DNA from: Acidimicrobiaceae bacterium
GTDB lineage: Bacteria > Actinomycetota > Acidimicrobiia > Acidimicrobiales > RAAP-2
Length of the DNA: 64,000 nt
Direction: 5' to 3'
Assembly: GCA_027306605.1 (NCBI GenBank)
Contig: DAHUZK010000071.1
Span: 62,001-126,000, forward strand
In this document: positions 26,110 to 34,879 of the stretch, piece after piece
Layout of the letters: each line of letters opens with the position of its first letter
How positions within the stretch are numbered: the first letter of the stretch is position 1
Position numbers and translations under genes: made by a program
The notes under the pieces: model-generated
What the model was told of the DNA's origin: nothing
Database searches by the model: none
Seen by the model: the letters and a program-made list of their open reading frames with translations, nothing else

Positions 26110-26830
26110 GGAGCTGGCCCGACTCGAGCCACGTCTTGAGGCCCGAGAGGATCATGGGCCAGCCACCGTAGATCTGGGAGTTGGCCCCCTCGCGCATCTG
26201 GTCGTGGGTCAGCGTCAGGTGGCAGGAGTCCTCGACCTGCTCGATCTCCCAGGTGACCCGCGAAACGCCCTCGGCCTTGACGTCGTCGTCCCACAGCGCC
26301 GCCAAGGTGTGCACGAGGCGCCACGGCGGGTCGTACGCGAGCACCTCCCCTTCGCCCAGGTGGACGCCGTGCCCGGCCACGTCCACGCTGATGGCCGAAC
26401 CGACCTGCCAGTCCGAGTTGACGGCGGCGCCGAAGTTGTACTTGGCCCGGATCTCGGGGTCGGTGATCGCCTCCCACAGGCGCTCCGGCGTCGTCTTGAT
26501 GAAGATCTCGTACACCTTTTCCATCTGGCTCTCCAACCTCTCCTTGATCTCGCTCAGTCCCGCCACCCAGGGTTCCGCGTACTTGCTGACCCAGCGGTCG
26601 TGGACGAGCCGGATGGGTACCGGGTTGAGGAAGTGCAGCTTCTCGCGCCCCCGTCGCCGCGTGACGACCAGGCCGGCGTCCTCGAGCACCTTGAGGTGCT
26701 TCATCACGCCGAAGCGCGACATGGAGAACCGCTCCTCCAGCGTGCCCAGGGACTGGCCGTCCTGGCGGAACAGCTCGTCGAGCAGGCTGCGCCTGGTGGG
26801 ATCGGCCAGCGCCTTGAACACCTCGTCCAC
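26078..26830 (-). CDS. ArsR-type regulator fused to an AHSA1/SRPBCC domain
   Basis: A 250-residue two-domain protein. Residues 1-95 are an ArsR-family winged helix (FKALADPTRRSLLDEL, SMSRFGVMKHLKVLEDAGLV, RRRGREKLHFLN), without the usual metal-binding Cys. Residues 105-240 are an AHSA1/SRPBCC fold (VYEIFIKTTPERLWEAITDPE onwards, ending in GGWPMILSGLKTWLESG), a hydrophobic-ligand-binding barrel. The fusion suggests a repressor sensing a small lipophilic ligand. GTG start, leaderless-type, with a palindromic operator inside its own promoter. It overlaps the convergent MFS gene by 32 bases. Confidence 0.9.
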   Translation of the reverse strand: MDEVFKALADPTRRSLLDELFRQDGQSLGTLEERFSMSRFGVMKHLKVLEDAGLVVTRRRGREKLHFLNPVPIRLVHDRWVSKYAEPWVAGLSEIKERLESQMEKVYEIFIKTTPERLWEAITDPEIRAKYNFGAAVNSDWQVGSAISVDVAGHGVHLGEGEVLAYDPPWRLVHTLAALWDDDVKAEGVSRVTWEIEQVEDSCHLTLTHDQMREGANSQIYGGWPMILSGLKTWLESGQLLTTPGSLRYS

Positions 26831-26836
26831 CCGGCC

Positions 26837-26866
26837 ATCTTATGTGACTATTTAGTCACATGTCAA
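26837..26866 (-). promoter_or_regulatory. consensus promoter with embedded palindromic operator
   Basis: On the minus strand TTGACA (26861-26866) and TAAGAT (26837-26842) are separated by exactly 18 bases. Within them lies the palindrome ATGTGACTA-N2-TAGTCACAT (26842-26861), which fills the spacer. The -10 ends six bases before GTG 26830. A repressor bound there would block RNA polymerase, so autorepression by the ArsR-AHSA1 protein is the natural reading. Confidence 0.8.
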
Positions 26867-26883
26867 CTCCGGGACCGCTCGCC

Positions 26884-27942
26884 TCAGGTCGGGATGGCGG
26901 CGGGCCGGAGCGGGTCCTCGCGCTCGGTGCGCGAGGCCTCCCACAGCGCGGCCTGGTCCCGCCCCGACCGCTTCGCCGTGTAGAGCGCCTCGTCGGCTCG
27001 GCGCAGGATGGCGTCGGGGTCGTCGTCGGCACCCTGCCAGGTGCTGATGCCCAGGCTGGCGGTGACCGTGTCGCGACCCCGGACCGAGCGGAGCGCCTGG
27101 TTGAACCGGCTCGCCGCGGCCAGCGCGTCTTCTTGGTCCGTCCCATGGAGCAGCAGGGCGAATTCGTCACCACCCAGCCGTCCCACCGCGTCGGACTCAC
27201 GGGCCACCTCCGCCAGCACGGTGGCGAAGAGCCGCAAGGCCTGGTCGCCCGAGTCGTGCCCGTTGGCGTCGTTGAGCTCTTTGAGGTTGTCGAGGTCGGC
27301 GACGACGAGAGAGAACACGGTGCCGTCGCGGCGGGCCAGCCGGGACTCGTTGTCGAGCCGCTCCTGAAAGGCCCGCCGGCTCAGGCACCCCGTCAGGGCG
27401 TCGACGCTGGCCGCCTCGAGCAGCTGGTTCATGAGCCGGTCGCGGTTGAGGGCGGCGGCGGCCGTGATCACGCCGGCGATCAGGACGGAGACGGAGAGGA
27501 ACACGGTCTTGGACCAGCTCGGGTCCGGGGTCAGGGCACCCACCACCAAGGTCGTGAGCAGGCCGAATCCTGCCAGCAGGGAGACGGTTCCTGCCGAGTA
27601 GGCCAGGCCGGCGAAGAGCATCGGAAGGACGAGGAAGTAGGCGAGCGGGCTCCGGACGCCACCATCGAGGACGGCCCCGACGGCGATGAAGACGAAGGTC
27701 GATCCTGCCCACGAGGTGAAGAACAACCGGGACCACCGGGTGCCCACGAGGCGAAGCCCGATGAGACGGAACGGTCCGAGGGAGGCGGCCAGGCTCAGGC
27801 CCCCGATCAGCAACAGGACGGTGCGTTGCGGCCCGTCCGGCGTGGCCAGGGCGTAGCCGAGGGTGACGAGCGCCCCCATGCTGTAGGTCACGACGCCGAT
27901 CCGGACATAGCTCCGCCAGAAATCCGCCAGGCTGTTCGACAT
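26884..27942 (-). CDS. membrane GGDEF diguanylate cyclase
   Basis: A protein of about 352 residues that should make cyclic di-GMP. The N-terminal half has about six hydrophobic helices and no recognisable soluble sensor. The GGDEF domain occupies about residues 175-340. The active site is intact (RLGGDEFALL), and an inhibitory RxxD site (RESD) lies five residues before GGDEF, so product feedback is expected. An ATG at 27996 would add 18 residues; 27942 is preferred because the extension is Arg-rich and unlike a signal. The 106-base gap upstream shows no clear promoter. Confidence 0.88.
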   Translation of the reverse strand: MSNSLADFWRSYVRIGVVTYSMGALVTLGYALATPDGPQRTVLLLIGGLSLAASLGPFRLIGLRLVGTRWSRLFFTSWAGSTFVFIAVGAVLDGGVRSPLAYFLVLPMLFAGLAYSAGTVSLLAGFGLLTTLVVGALTPDPSWSKTVFLSVSVLIAGVITAAAALNRDRLMNQLLEAASVDALTGCLSRRAFQERLDNESRLARRDGTVFSLVVADLDNLKELNDANGHDSGDQALRLFATVLAEVARESDAVGRLGGDEFALLLHGTDQEDALAAASRFNQALRSVRGRDTVTASLGISTWQGADDDPDAILRRADEALYTAKRSGRDQAALWEASRTEREDPLRPAAIPT

Positions 27943-28048
27943 GGCTTGCACTGCGTTTCGGCGCACGCGGGACCCCGGAGTCACACTGGTAGGCATTGGG
28001 TTATCGGCGCGGCGCCACCCTGCGTTGAGGAAATACCGTCCGAGAAGC

Positions 28049-28711
28049 TCAGATCGAGCCGGTGCGGGCCGGCCGCCGTCTCCAGGTGTCGACGCAGCCG
28101 GCCGAGCAGAAGAGGATCACCGAGCCGCTCACGTCGTGCGCGATCTCCTCTGCCGTGTCGTGGGTGAGCGGCAGACCGCAGATCGGGTCGTGCAGCACGT
28201 CGTGTTCCGCCAGCGCCATGGCGATGCTGGAGGCGGGCACGGGCTTCTCCACCCCGCGCAGGGCCACCGGCGTCTCCTTCACCGCCACCCCCCAGCTGGG
28301 CAGGTCCTCCATGACCGACGGGGCGGCGAGCGCCTCACCGGCTCCGGCGAGGTCGCACAGGCGTGACGCCACGTTGACACAGTGGCCGACGTAGTCGTCG
28401 CCCTCCATCAAGATGACCTCGCCCGACGTGATGCCCGAGCGGATCGAGACCGTCTCCACCGGTCCGGCGACGACGGTGACGACGTAGTGCAGCTCGAGAA
28501 CGGTCTCGAGCAGCGGGCGCGTGGTCACGCACACCAGCATGACCCCGTCGCCGAGCCATTTGGCGATGCGGACGCCGCGTCGCGCGCAGATGTCGCGGAG
28601 CAGTGCACGGAAGGCGGTCAGCACGTCGACGGCGCGCTCGTCTCCCTCGCTCTCGGTCAACGCCGTGAACCCCGACAAGTCGACGAAGGCGAAGCTGCGG
28701 TGGACGCGCAC
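28049..28711 (-). CDS. class III adenylate/guanylate cyclase with C-terminal YHS-like domain
   Basis: A 220-residue protein. Residues 5-150 form a class III nucleotide cyclase domain with the first metal Asp in AFVDLSGFTALTE and the second in WLGDGVMLV; GDDYVGHCVNVASRL follows as usual. After about residue 170 comes a YHS-like module (DPICGLPL and FCSAGC), a small cysteine-containing domain often tied to metals. The nucleotide product is not predictable here. GTG 28711 puts the start just before the conserved domain. The GGDEF gene lies downstream on the same strand, 106 bases away. Confidence 0.8.
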   Translation of the reverse strand: MRVHRSFAFVDLSGFTALTESEGDERAVDVLTAFRALLRDICARRGVRIAKWLGDGVMLVCVTTRPLLETVLELHYVVTVVAGPVETVSIRSGITSGEVILMEGDDYVGHCVNVASRLCDLAGAGEALAAPSVMEDLPSWGVAVKETPVALRGVEKPVPASSIAMALAEHDVLHDPICGLPLTHDTAEEIAHDVSGSVILFCSAGCVDTWRRRPARTGSI

Positions 28712-28786
28712 GCCGCGATGCTGCCATGCGCCCGGCCCCCGGCCTAATCGGCCCGGGCGAGGCCGCTGCGCCCGGAGGTGTCGCTC

Positions 28787-28792
28787 TACGAT
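28787..28792 (+). promoter_or_regulatory. -10 element for the first SDR
   Basis: TACGAT ends six bases before ATG 28799. It supports that start over the in-frame GTG at 28778. Confidence 0.45.
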
Positions 28793-28798
28793 GGCGCC

Positions 28799-29569
28799 AT
28801 GCCGCTCCGACTCGACGGCAAGGTCATTCTGCTGAGCGGTGGTGCGTCCGACATCGGGCGGGCCACCGCACGCCAGCTGGCGGCCGAGGGTGCGGCCGTG
28901 GTCGTCGGCGACGTCGGCCTCGACGCCGCCGAGGCCCTGGCCGCCGAGATCGTGGCGGCGGGGGGCAGGGCCATCGGCCTGCACTGCGACGTGCGCAGCG
29001 AGGACTCGGTCAACACCTTCGCCGCCCGCGCCGTGGAGGCGTTCGGCGGCATCGACGGCATCGACCACAACGCGGCGTGGAGCCACCCGCGGCTGGACAC
29101 CGACGCGCTGGGGGTCGATCTGGGCGTGTGGCAGCGGGTGATGGAGACGGTCTCCCGCGGCGCGCTCCTCCTGGCACGGGCCGCCATCCCGCACCTGCGC
29201 GCCCGGGGTGGCGGCTCGATCGTCACCATCTCCTCCGGTGCGAGCACGATCGCCGAGTCGACCCGGGTCTCCTACGGCGTGGCCAAGGCGGCCCTCAACC
29301 AGCTGACGCGCCACCTCGCCGTCCGCTACGGCCGCGACGGCATCCGGGCCAACGCGATCGCGCCCGGCTTCGTCCTGACCGAGACGGCCGCGGCGAACGT
29401 CCCGGCCGACGCGCAGAGACAACTGGCCGAGGCCAACCCCATGCGCCGCTTGGGGAAGCCCGAGGACATCGGTCACGTCGTCGCCTTCCTCATGAGCGAT
29501 GCCGCGGCCTACGTCAACGGCCAGGTGCTCCATGTCGACGGCGGCCACCAGATCGCCGGGATGCTGTAG
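28799..29569 (+). CDS. SDR-family oxidoreductase
   Basis: A 256-residue short-chain dehydrogenase. The cofactor loop is SGGASDIGRA near residues 14-23 (the usual second Gly pattern is slightly altered), and a following VVVGDVG with Asp suggests NAD preference. The catalytic triad is Ser in TISSGAS near 142, then YGVAKAAL near 154-161. The C-terminus ends in HVDGGHQIAGML. Substrate unknown. Its TAG shares one base with the GTG of the next SDR, so the pair is an operon. Confidence 0.88.
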   Translation: MPLRLDGKVILLSGGASDIGRATARQLAAEGAAVVVGDVGLDAAEALAAEIVAAGGRAIGLHCDVRSEDSVNTFAARAVEAFGGIDGIDHNAAWSHPRLDTDALGVDLGVWQRVMETVSRGALLLARAAIPHLRARGGGSIVTISSGASTIAESTRVSYGVAKAALNQLTRHLAVRYGRDGIRANAIAPGFVLTETAAANVPADAQRQLAEANPMRRLGKPEDIGHVVAFLMSDAAAYVNGQVLHVDGGHQIAGML

Positions 29570-30441
29570 TGGCGGGTCCGTCGCCGCCCCGCGTCGCCTT
29601 GGTCACCGGAGCGAGCCGTGGCATCGGCCGGTGTGCCGCCGTCGCGCTGGCCCGCCGTGGCTTCGACGTCGTCATCACGGCCCGCACGGTGCGCGAGGGC
29701 GAGGGCCGGGCCCACGCCTCGAGCGTGCTGGTCCACGACGAGCCCGTGCCCATCGCCGGCAGCCTCGAGAGCACCGCGGCCGCCGTGGAGGCGCACGGGC
29801 GGAGCTGCCTCGCCGTCCCCATGGACCTCTTGGACCGCGCCTCGGTCGAACAGGCCGCCGCGGCGGCTCTCGAGCACTTCGGGCGGATCGACGTCCTGGT
29901 CAACAACGCCATCTACCAGGGGCCGGGCACGATGGACCGCATACTCGACCTCCCCCTCGAGCTGGCCGAGCGCTGCATCGTGGGCGACTATCTCCACCCG
30001 CTCCGGCTGACCCAACTGGTCCTACCCGGCATGGTGGAGCGCGGCGAGGGGCGCCTGGTCAACATGCTGTCCGAAGCCGCCTTCACCACCCCGCCGGCGC
30101 CGGCGGGCCAGGGTGGGTGGGGGGTGGCCTACGCCGCTGCCAAGGCGGCGCTGCACCGGGTCACCGACGTCTGTCACGTCGAGTTCGCCGACCGGGGCAT
30201 CTGGGCCTTCTCGATCGCGCCCGGGCTCACGCTGACCGAGTCGATGCGGGCCTCGGGCACCGACCAGGTGCTCCTCCGAGCCGGTCACGCCCCCGCACCG
30301 CCCGAAGTGGCGGGCGAGGCAGCGGCCTGGCTGGCCGACGACCCCGAGGCCGGGAGCCATGCGGGGAAGATGGTCTCCTCGCGCCGCCTGTGCCGCCAGC
30401 TGGGGCTCGTGCCCGGCTGGCCGCCGCTACCTCCCGGTTGA
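29569..30441 (+). CDS. SDR-family oxidoreductase, extended
   Basis: A 290-residue short-chain dehydrogenase. TGASRGIGR lies near residues 13-21 and the catalytic YAAAKAAL near 188-195. An insert of about 20 residues after the second strand (EGRAHASSVLVHDEPVPIAG) is unlike standard SDRs. The end (MVSSRRLCRQLGLVPGW) replaces the usual VDGG tail. Oxidoreductase activity is likely but substrate is unknown. It starts one base inside the previous gene's stop. Confidence 0.85.
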   Translation: MAGPSPPRVALVTGASRGIGRCAAVALARRGFDVVITARTVREGEGRAHASSVLVHDEPVPIAGSLESTAAAVEAHGRSCLAVPMDLLDRASVEQAAAAALEHFGRIDVLVNNAIYQGPGTMDRILDLPLELAERCIVGDYLHPLRLTQLVLPGMVERGEGRLVNMLSEAAFTTPPAPAGQGGWGVAYAAAKAALHRVTDVCHVEFADRGIWAFSIAPGLTLTESMRASGTDQVLLRAGHAPAPPEVAGEAAAWLADDPEAGSHAGKMVSSRRLCRQLGLVPGWPPLPPG

Positions 30442-30458
30442 CCGCGCCGGGTCCCGGC

Positions 30459-31358
30459 TCAGCGCCGACGGGCGCGCACGTCGGGCAGCCCCATCGGGTT
30501 GGGGAAGGGCAACACCCCGGCGGCCGCGACCTCCAGGGCGCAGCCACCCAGCGCACCGTGAAGCTCCGCCAGAGCACCATCGCTCATCGTGCCGTAGGCC
30601 GGCTCGGCCAACCGGTCCGTCCTGGCCTCCAGCTCGGCATGCAGCGTGCGCCCGGCGTCGGTCGCCCTGCCGTCGGTGTGCAGGAGGCCCCGGGCCTCCA
30701 GCCGGGCCCGGGTCTGCGCCCACTCGGCCTCGCTCCAGCCGCGGCTCTCCCGCAACAAGGCGGCGGGGATCCCCTTGGTGCCGGCGGCGAGCAGGTGGGC
30801 CTCGAGGCCGCCCAGGCCGTGCGCCACCAGGGCCGCCACGTGCCCGTCGCCGCGGTGCTCGCGCAGCGTGGTGACGGCCTGCCACGCCTCCCCCAGCCCG
30901 CCCGTGCCCAGCGCCGGCTCGATCTGCGGCCAGAGGCCACGATTGGCCCCGGCCAGGACGCGTCCCGGCCCGGCGGCACCCGCCACCGCCCGGCGGAGCA
31001 GCGGCAAGGCACCGACGAGGACGGAGCGGGCGGCGGTGCTGCACACCTCGTTCAGCGCCTCCGCCGCCGCGATGGCGCGCACCCGGCACAGCGTGGCCGG
31101 CGCCACGACGTCCCAGCAGCCGGGGACGGCACGGGCCACCATGCCCGGCGCGAAGCCGAAGAAGGCCGCGGTCACGGGGCCGGCGCCCACCGGGCCCAGG
31201 GGCGCGGCCCGGGCGGCGAAGTAGCCCGGCCAGAAGCCGCGCAGGCCCGTCTCGCGCAGCGCAGCACGGCAGCCCGGCGCGAAGTAGGTGACGGCGTGGA
31301 TCGTCTCCGCGGCGACCCAGAGGTCGCGGGGTGCCGGGCGAGCCGGCCTCCCGCTCAG
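30459..31358 (-). CDS. SCO6745-family protein, probable CTG start
   Basis: An actinobacterial family of unknown function with a winged-helix-like C-terminal part. The conserved blocks AVTYFAPG, GLRGFWPGYFAARAAPLGPV and AAFFGFAP are visible, but the first two lie upstream of the only standard start (GTG 31190). No ATG, GTG or TTG occurs in frame between them and the end of qcrB. A CTG at 31358 overlaps the qcrB stop as CTGA and would give 299 residues, the expected length. I therefore propose CTG with translational coupling to qcrB. The pairing with bc1 genes may be positional only. Confidence 0.7.
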   Translation of the reverse strand: MSGRPARPAPRDLWVAAETIHAVTYFAPGCRAALRETGLRGFWPGYFAARAAPLGPVGAGPVTAAFFGFAPGMVARAVPGCWDVVAPATLCRVRAIAAAEALNEVCSTAARSVLVGALPLLRRAVAGAAGPGRVLAGANRGLWPQIEPALGTGGLGEAWQAVTTLREHRGDGHVAALVAHGLGGLEAHLLAAGTKGIPAALLRESRGWSEAEWAQTRARLEARGLLHTDGRATDAGRTLHAELEARTDRLAEPAYGTMSDGALAELHGALGGCALEVAAAGVLPFPNPMGLPDVRARRR

Positions 31359-32917
31359 CGCGTGACCTGGCGGACGCCCGTGGGCGAGCTCTCCGGCACG
31401 GTCGCCCCGCCGTTGCTCAACGGCTCGATGTCGATGCGGACCGGCACGGGCTCGGGGTCGAGCTCGCTGTGCACGTCGTCAGGCCGCGGCTCGGCGGGCG
31501 TGGTCGAGTACTCGCCGTCGGCCGAGCGGTGCACGACCACGGGACGCTTGCGCTTCCCGATGCCGTGCACACCTTGCATCTCCTTGCACAGCTGATAGGT
31601 GACCAGCCCGACGATGATCGGGATGGCGATGACCGCGATCCGGAAGAACCACAGCGTGGCGTTCAACGAGACCTTGAAGAAGTTGGCCAGCACATCGGTC
31701 GAGCTGGCGGCGAAGAGCGTGAAGAGCAGTGCGAACATGGCCGCGCCCGCCGCGGTGCGCTTGGGCCTGTCGCGCGGACGGTCGAGCAGGTTGTGCAGCT
31801 CGTTGTCTCCGGTGACTCTGCGTTCGAGAGCGGGCCACATGAAGCAGATGGTGAAGATCAGCCCGGGGAAGACCACCGCGGGCAGGAACACCTCGAAGGG
31901 GATGGTGTGGCCGAAGTTCATGAACTCCCACGAGGGCATGATGCGCAGGGCGCCGTCGAGCCAGCCCATGTACCAGTCCGGCTGGACGGCATAGGAGATC
32001 TTGGATGCGTCGTAGGAACCGAACTGCCAGATCGGGTTGATCTGGGCGAAGGCGCCCAGCAGTGCCGTCGCCGCCGTCACCATGAGCAGGAAACCGGTCG
32101 TCTTGGCCATGAAGGTGGGGAACATGGGCGAGCCGACCACGTTCTCCTCGGTGCGCCCTTCCCCGCGGAACTGCGTGTGCTTCTGGCGGACCAGCAGTCC
32201 CAGGTGCGCCGAGAGCAGGCCCAGCAGCACGAGGGGGATGATCAGGACGTGGATGATGAAGAAGCGGGGGATGATGATGCCCGTGCCCGGGAACGGGCCA
32301 CCCCAGAGGAACGTCACCAGGTAGCTGCCGACGAACGGGATCGACTCGGCGATGGAGTAGCCGATGCGCAGGCCCGTGCCCGAGATCAGGTCGTCCGGCA
32401 GGGAGTAGCCGATGAAGCCCTCGAAGATGGCCAGGATCAGCATCAGGAGGCCGATGGTCCAGTTCAGCTCGCGCGGCTTGCGGAAGGCGCCGGTGAAGAA
32501 GATGCGCGCCATGTGGACGACGATCGACCCGGTGAAGATGTCCGCCGCCCAGTGGTGCATCTGGCGCACGAGGAGGCCGCCGCGCACGTCGAAGGAGATG
32601 TTCACGGTGGAGCGGAAGGCCTCCGAGACCCACTGCCCGTCCAGCGGTGCGTAGGAGCCGTGGTAGATGACCTGGTGGGTGGACGGCACGTAGTACAAGG
32701 ACAGGAAGATGCCCGTGGCCAGGAGCACCACGAAGGAGTACAGCGAGATCTCGCCCAGCATGAAGGACCAGTGGTCCGGGAAGATCTTGTCGAGGAAGAT
32801 GCGGCCGCCCTTGGCCACGCCGAGGCGGTCGTCGAGCTCCCCGACGATCTTGCCGACGGACCCGTACGGGCCCATCGAGGCGCGCCGGCTGCGCTTGGTC
32901 GTCGCGGTGTCGCTCAC
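31355..32917 (-). CDS. qcrB: cytochrome bc1 complex cytochrome b subunit
   Basis: A 520-residue actinobacterial QcrB, the quinol-oxidising membrane subunit. Heme-b histidines sit in RQMHHWAADIF and in VVHMARIFF, with the second pair around IIHVLIIP and SAHLGLL. The quinol-site motif is PDWY (QPDWYMG), the actinobacterial variant of PEWY. About eight or nine helices are followed by a soluble tail of about 90 residues. The GTG start overlaps the qcrA stop (GTGA). It is the target class of Q203-type inhibitors in mycobacteria (family knowledge). Confidence 0.95.
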   Translation of the reverse strand: MSDTATTKRSRRASMGPYGSVGKIVGELDDRLGVAKGGRIFLDKIFPDHWSFMLGEISLYSFVVLLATGIFLSLYYVPSTHQVIYHGSYAPLDGQWVSEAFRSTVNISFDVRGGLLVRQMHHWAADIFTGSIVVHMARIFFTGAFRKPRELNWTIGLLMLILAIFEGFIGYSLPDDLISGTGLRIGYSIAESIPFVGSYLVTFLWGGPFPGTGIIIPRFFIIHVLIIPLVLLGLLSAHLGLLVRQKHTQFRGEGRTEENVVGSPMFPTFMAKTTGFLLMVTAATALLGAFAQINPIWQFGSYDASKISYAVQPDWYMGWLDGALRIMPSWEFMNFGHTIPFEVFLPAVVFPGLIFTICFMWPALERRVTGDNELHNLLDRPRDRPKRTAAGAAMFALLFTLFAASSTDVLANFFKVSLNATLWFFRIAVIAIPIIVGLVTYQLCKEMQGVHGIGKRKRPVVVHRSADGEYSTTPAEPRPDDVHSELDPEPVPVRIDIEPLSNGGATVPESSPTGVRQVTR

Positions 32918-33885
32918 GAGCGCTCCCAGAAACCCGGGCCCACGGGCTGGTCGTACGGCGCCTGGGCCGCCAGGTGGCCGTCCTGGTTGAACATCAAGGC
33001 CAGCTGGGGCAGGGGGCGGGGGGCCGGCCCGAACTCGGGCACGGCCCCGTTGCGCACGTTGAACATGGACTGGTGGCACGGGCAGACGAGCAGTTCGAGG
33101 AGCTGCTCGTAGAGCCCCACGGGGCAGCCGAGGTGCGTACAGAGCTTGGAGTAGGCGATGTACCCCGCCGGACCCCAGGTCTCCCGTCCCGGCTGGGTCG
33201 TGTAGTCCTGGTCCGAGATCCTGATGAGCACAGTCTGGTCGATGGCCTGGCCCTGGTCGGTGATGAGGGGCTGCGGTCCCGCGTTCACGATCACCGTGTC
33301 CCGAGGGTAGACGGTCATGATCCCACCGGGGACGAGCGTGTCCCTGGTAACGGGACGGCCGTCGGAGTCGACCAGCACCATGCCGCGGCGCCAGCCGGTG
33401 ACGTCGAGCGACGTGCCCGGCACGGGTCCGAGCGAGCGCAGGAGCGGGAAGATGGCGACGATGCCGAAGATGCCCGCGCCGGTGGCGAAGAGGCCCCCGA
33501 GCATCTTGCGCCGCTTGACCACCACGGCCGAGCGCTCCACCAAGGCGGCCGACATGGCGTCGCGCTCCTCGGGGGTGCTGGCCAACGGATGGCGGTCCTC
33601 GACGAAGGGGCCCTGGGGCATGAGGTACTTGCCCCAGGCCGTCAGCCCGAAGCCGAGCAGCAGCAGTCCGGCGCCGATCGTGCCTCCCAGGATCCAGTCG
33701 CTCCAGTTCTGCCAGTAGGCCGCACCGAAGAGCGCGATGAAGACGATGGCCAGCACGAAGACGAGCACGATCAGCTTCTCGACCCTTGCCGGGTGGCGCG
33801 CCGCGTCGCCCATGTGCGGGTCGCTCATGGCGGCGACCGGCATCGGGACCCGCGTCCGCGAGGGCTGGCGGTCCGTGTCGCTCAT
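32914..33885 (-). CDS. qcrA: cytochrome bc1 complex Rieske iron-sulfur subunit
   Basis: A 323-residue QcrA. Three N-terminal helices (about residues 36-55, 62-85 and 130-150) are the actinobacterial form, in place of one. The Rieske [2Fe-2S] ligands are in CTHLGC near 245 and CPCHQS near 266. It shuttles electrons from QcrB to the QcrC hemes. The ATG overlaps the qcrC stop as ATGA. Confidence 0.95.
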   Translation of the reverse strand: MSDTDRQPSRTRVPMPVAAMSDPHMGDAARHPARVEKLIVLVFVLAIVFIALFGAAYWQNWSDWILGGTIGAGLLLLGFGLTAWGKYLMPQGPFVEDRHPLASTPEERDAMSAALVERSAVVVKRRKMLGGLFATGAGIFGIVAIFPLLRSLGPVPGTSLDVTGWRRGMVLVDSDGRPVTRDTLVPGGIMTVYPRDTVIVNAGPQPLITDQGQAIDQTVLIRISDQDYTTQPGRETWGPAGYIAYSKLCTHLGCPVGLYEQLLELLVCPCHQSMFNVRNGAVPEFGPAPRPLPQLALMFNQDGHLAAQAPYDQPVGPGFWERS

Positions 33886-34877
33886 GTGCGCTCTCCGATC
33901 CAGAACGAGATGAGGACGAGGCCGCCCACGCCGATCAGCAGCGCCACGAAGCCCTCGGCCACCGGGCCGACACCGCCCAGGGCGAAGCCGCCGGGGTTGG
34001 TCGGGTGCTGCAGACGGCCCGTCACGTAGGAGGTGATGTCGGCCACCTGCCGGTCGGTCAGGTTGCCCGAGAACCGCGGCATGTTGGCCGGGCCGGTGCG
34101 CATGGCCTCCACCACCTGCTGGGCGGTGATGTTCTTCACCTGCAGCGACGGCGCGAACGTCCCGAAGGCCAGGGAGTCACCCGTTCCCTCGATCGTGTGG
34201 CAGGCGGCGCAGTTCAGCGAGAACAGATCCTGGCCCACCGACTGGTTGGCCCCCTGCAGGTGCGGCGTCGGCACGGCGGGTACCGCCGGGTCGAGCGAGT
34301 TGACCCAGGCGGCCAGCTCCAGCGCCTGGAGCGGGGTCAGCCGGCTCTGGCGGCGCTCGGCCTCGACCGACTTGGGGTCGGCCGCCGGCATGCGGCCGCT
34401 GCTCACCCAGAAGTCGACCGTGGCGGCACCGAGGCCCTGGATGGGAGGACCGGTCGTCGCCTGGCCATCGGGACCGACGCCGTTGGCCTCGTTGCCGTGG
34501 CAGCTCGAGCAGGTCTGGGCGAAGAGCAGCTGGCCGGCCCTGATGAACGACTGCGGGGGGTTGCGGTACGTGATGTAGCGGTTCCCGTACGAGATCAGGT
34601 GCCCGTTGAGGCAGAAGCGGTTGCTGCTCTTGAAGGGGTTGCCCGCGTTGTGGACGGAGCCCGTCACCCCCTTCACGTTGACGGTCCCACAGGCCTTCGT
34701 CGTCACCAGCGACGGGTTGAGGACGATCTTCGCAGCGTCGCTGTGCCCGGCGGCGGCGGCGTCGGTCCCGGGGAAGAACACGCCCAGGGTGGCCAGGGCG
34801 GCGATCCCGAGGAGGCCGGCCGGCAGCAGGACCCGGACCCTCAGTGCCCTCGTCCGAAGTGCGCGCACGCCTCGCAT
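33882..34877 (-). CDS. qcrC: cytochrome bc1 complex diheme cytochrome c subunit
   Basis: A 331-residue QcrC. An N-terminal signal/anchor helix (about residues 14-38) and a C-terminal anchor (about 305-325) flank two c-type heme domains with CSSCH near residue 122 and CAACH near residue 221. In actinobacteria this diheme subunit delivers electrons straight to oxidase subunit II within a bc1-aa3 supercomplex. A Cys-containing insert (TTKACGTV, NRFCLNG) lies between the anchor and the first heme, of unknown role. It starts three bases after the ctaE stop codon region and overlaps qcrA. Confidence 0.94.
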   Translation of the reverse strand: MRGVRALRTRALRVRVLLPAGLLGIAALATLGVFFPGTDAAAAGHSDAAKIVLNPSLVTTKACGTVNVKGVTGSVHNAGNPFKSSNRFCLNGHLISYGNRYITYRNPPQSFIRAGQLLFAQTCSSCHGNEANGVGPDGQATTGPPIQGLGAATVDFWVSSGRMPAADPKSVEAERRQSRLTPLQALELAAWVNSLDPAVPAVPTPHLQGANQSVGQDLFSLNCAACHTIEGTGDSLAFGTFAPSLQVKNITAQQVVEAMRTGPANMPRFSGNLTDRQVADITSYVTGRLQHPTNPGGFALGGVGPVAEGFVALLIGVGGLVLISFWIGERT

Positions 34878-34879
34878 CC

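Noticed and set aside
31190-31190. GTG 31190 as the SCO6745-family start
   Set aside because: It would drop about 56 residues that contain conserved family blocks still readable upstream.
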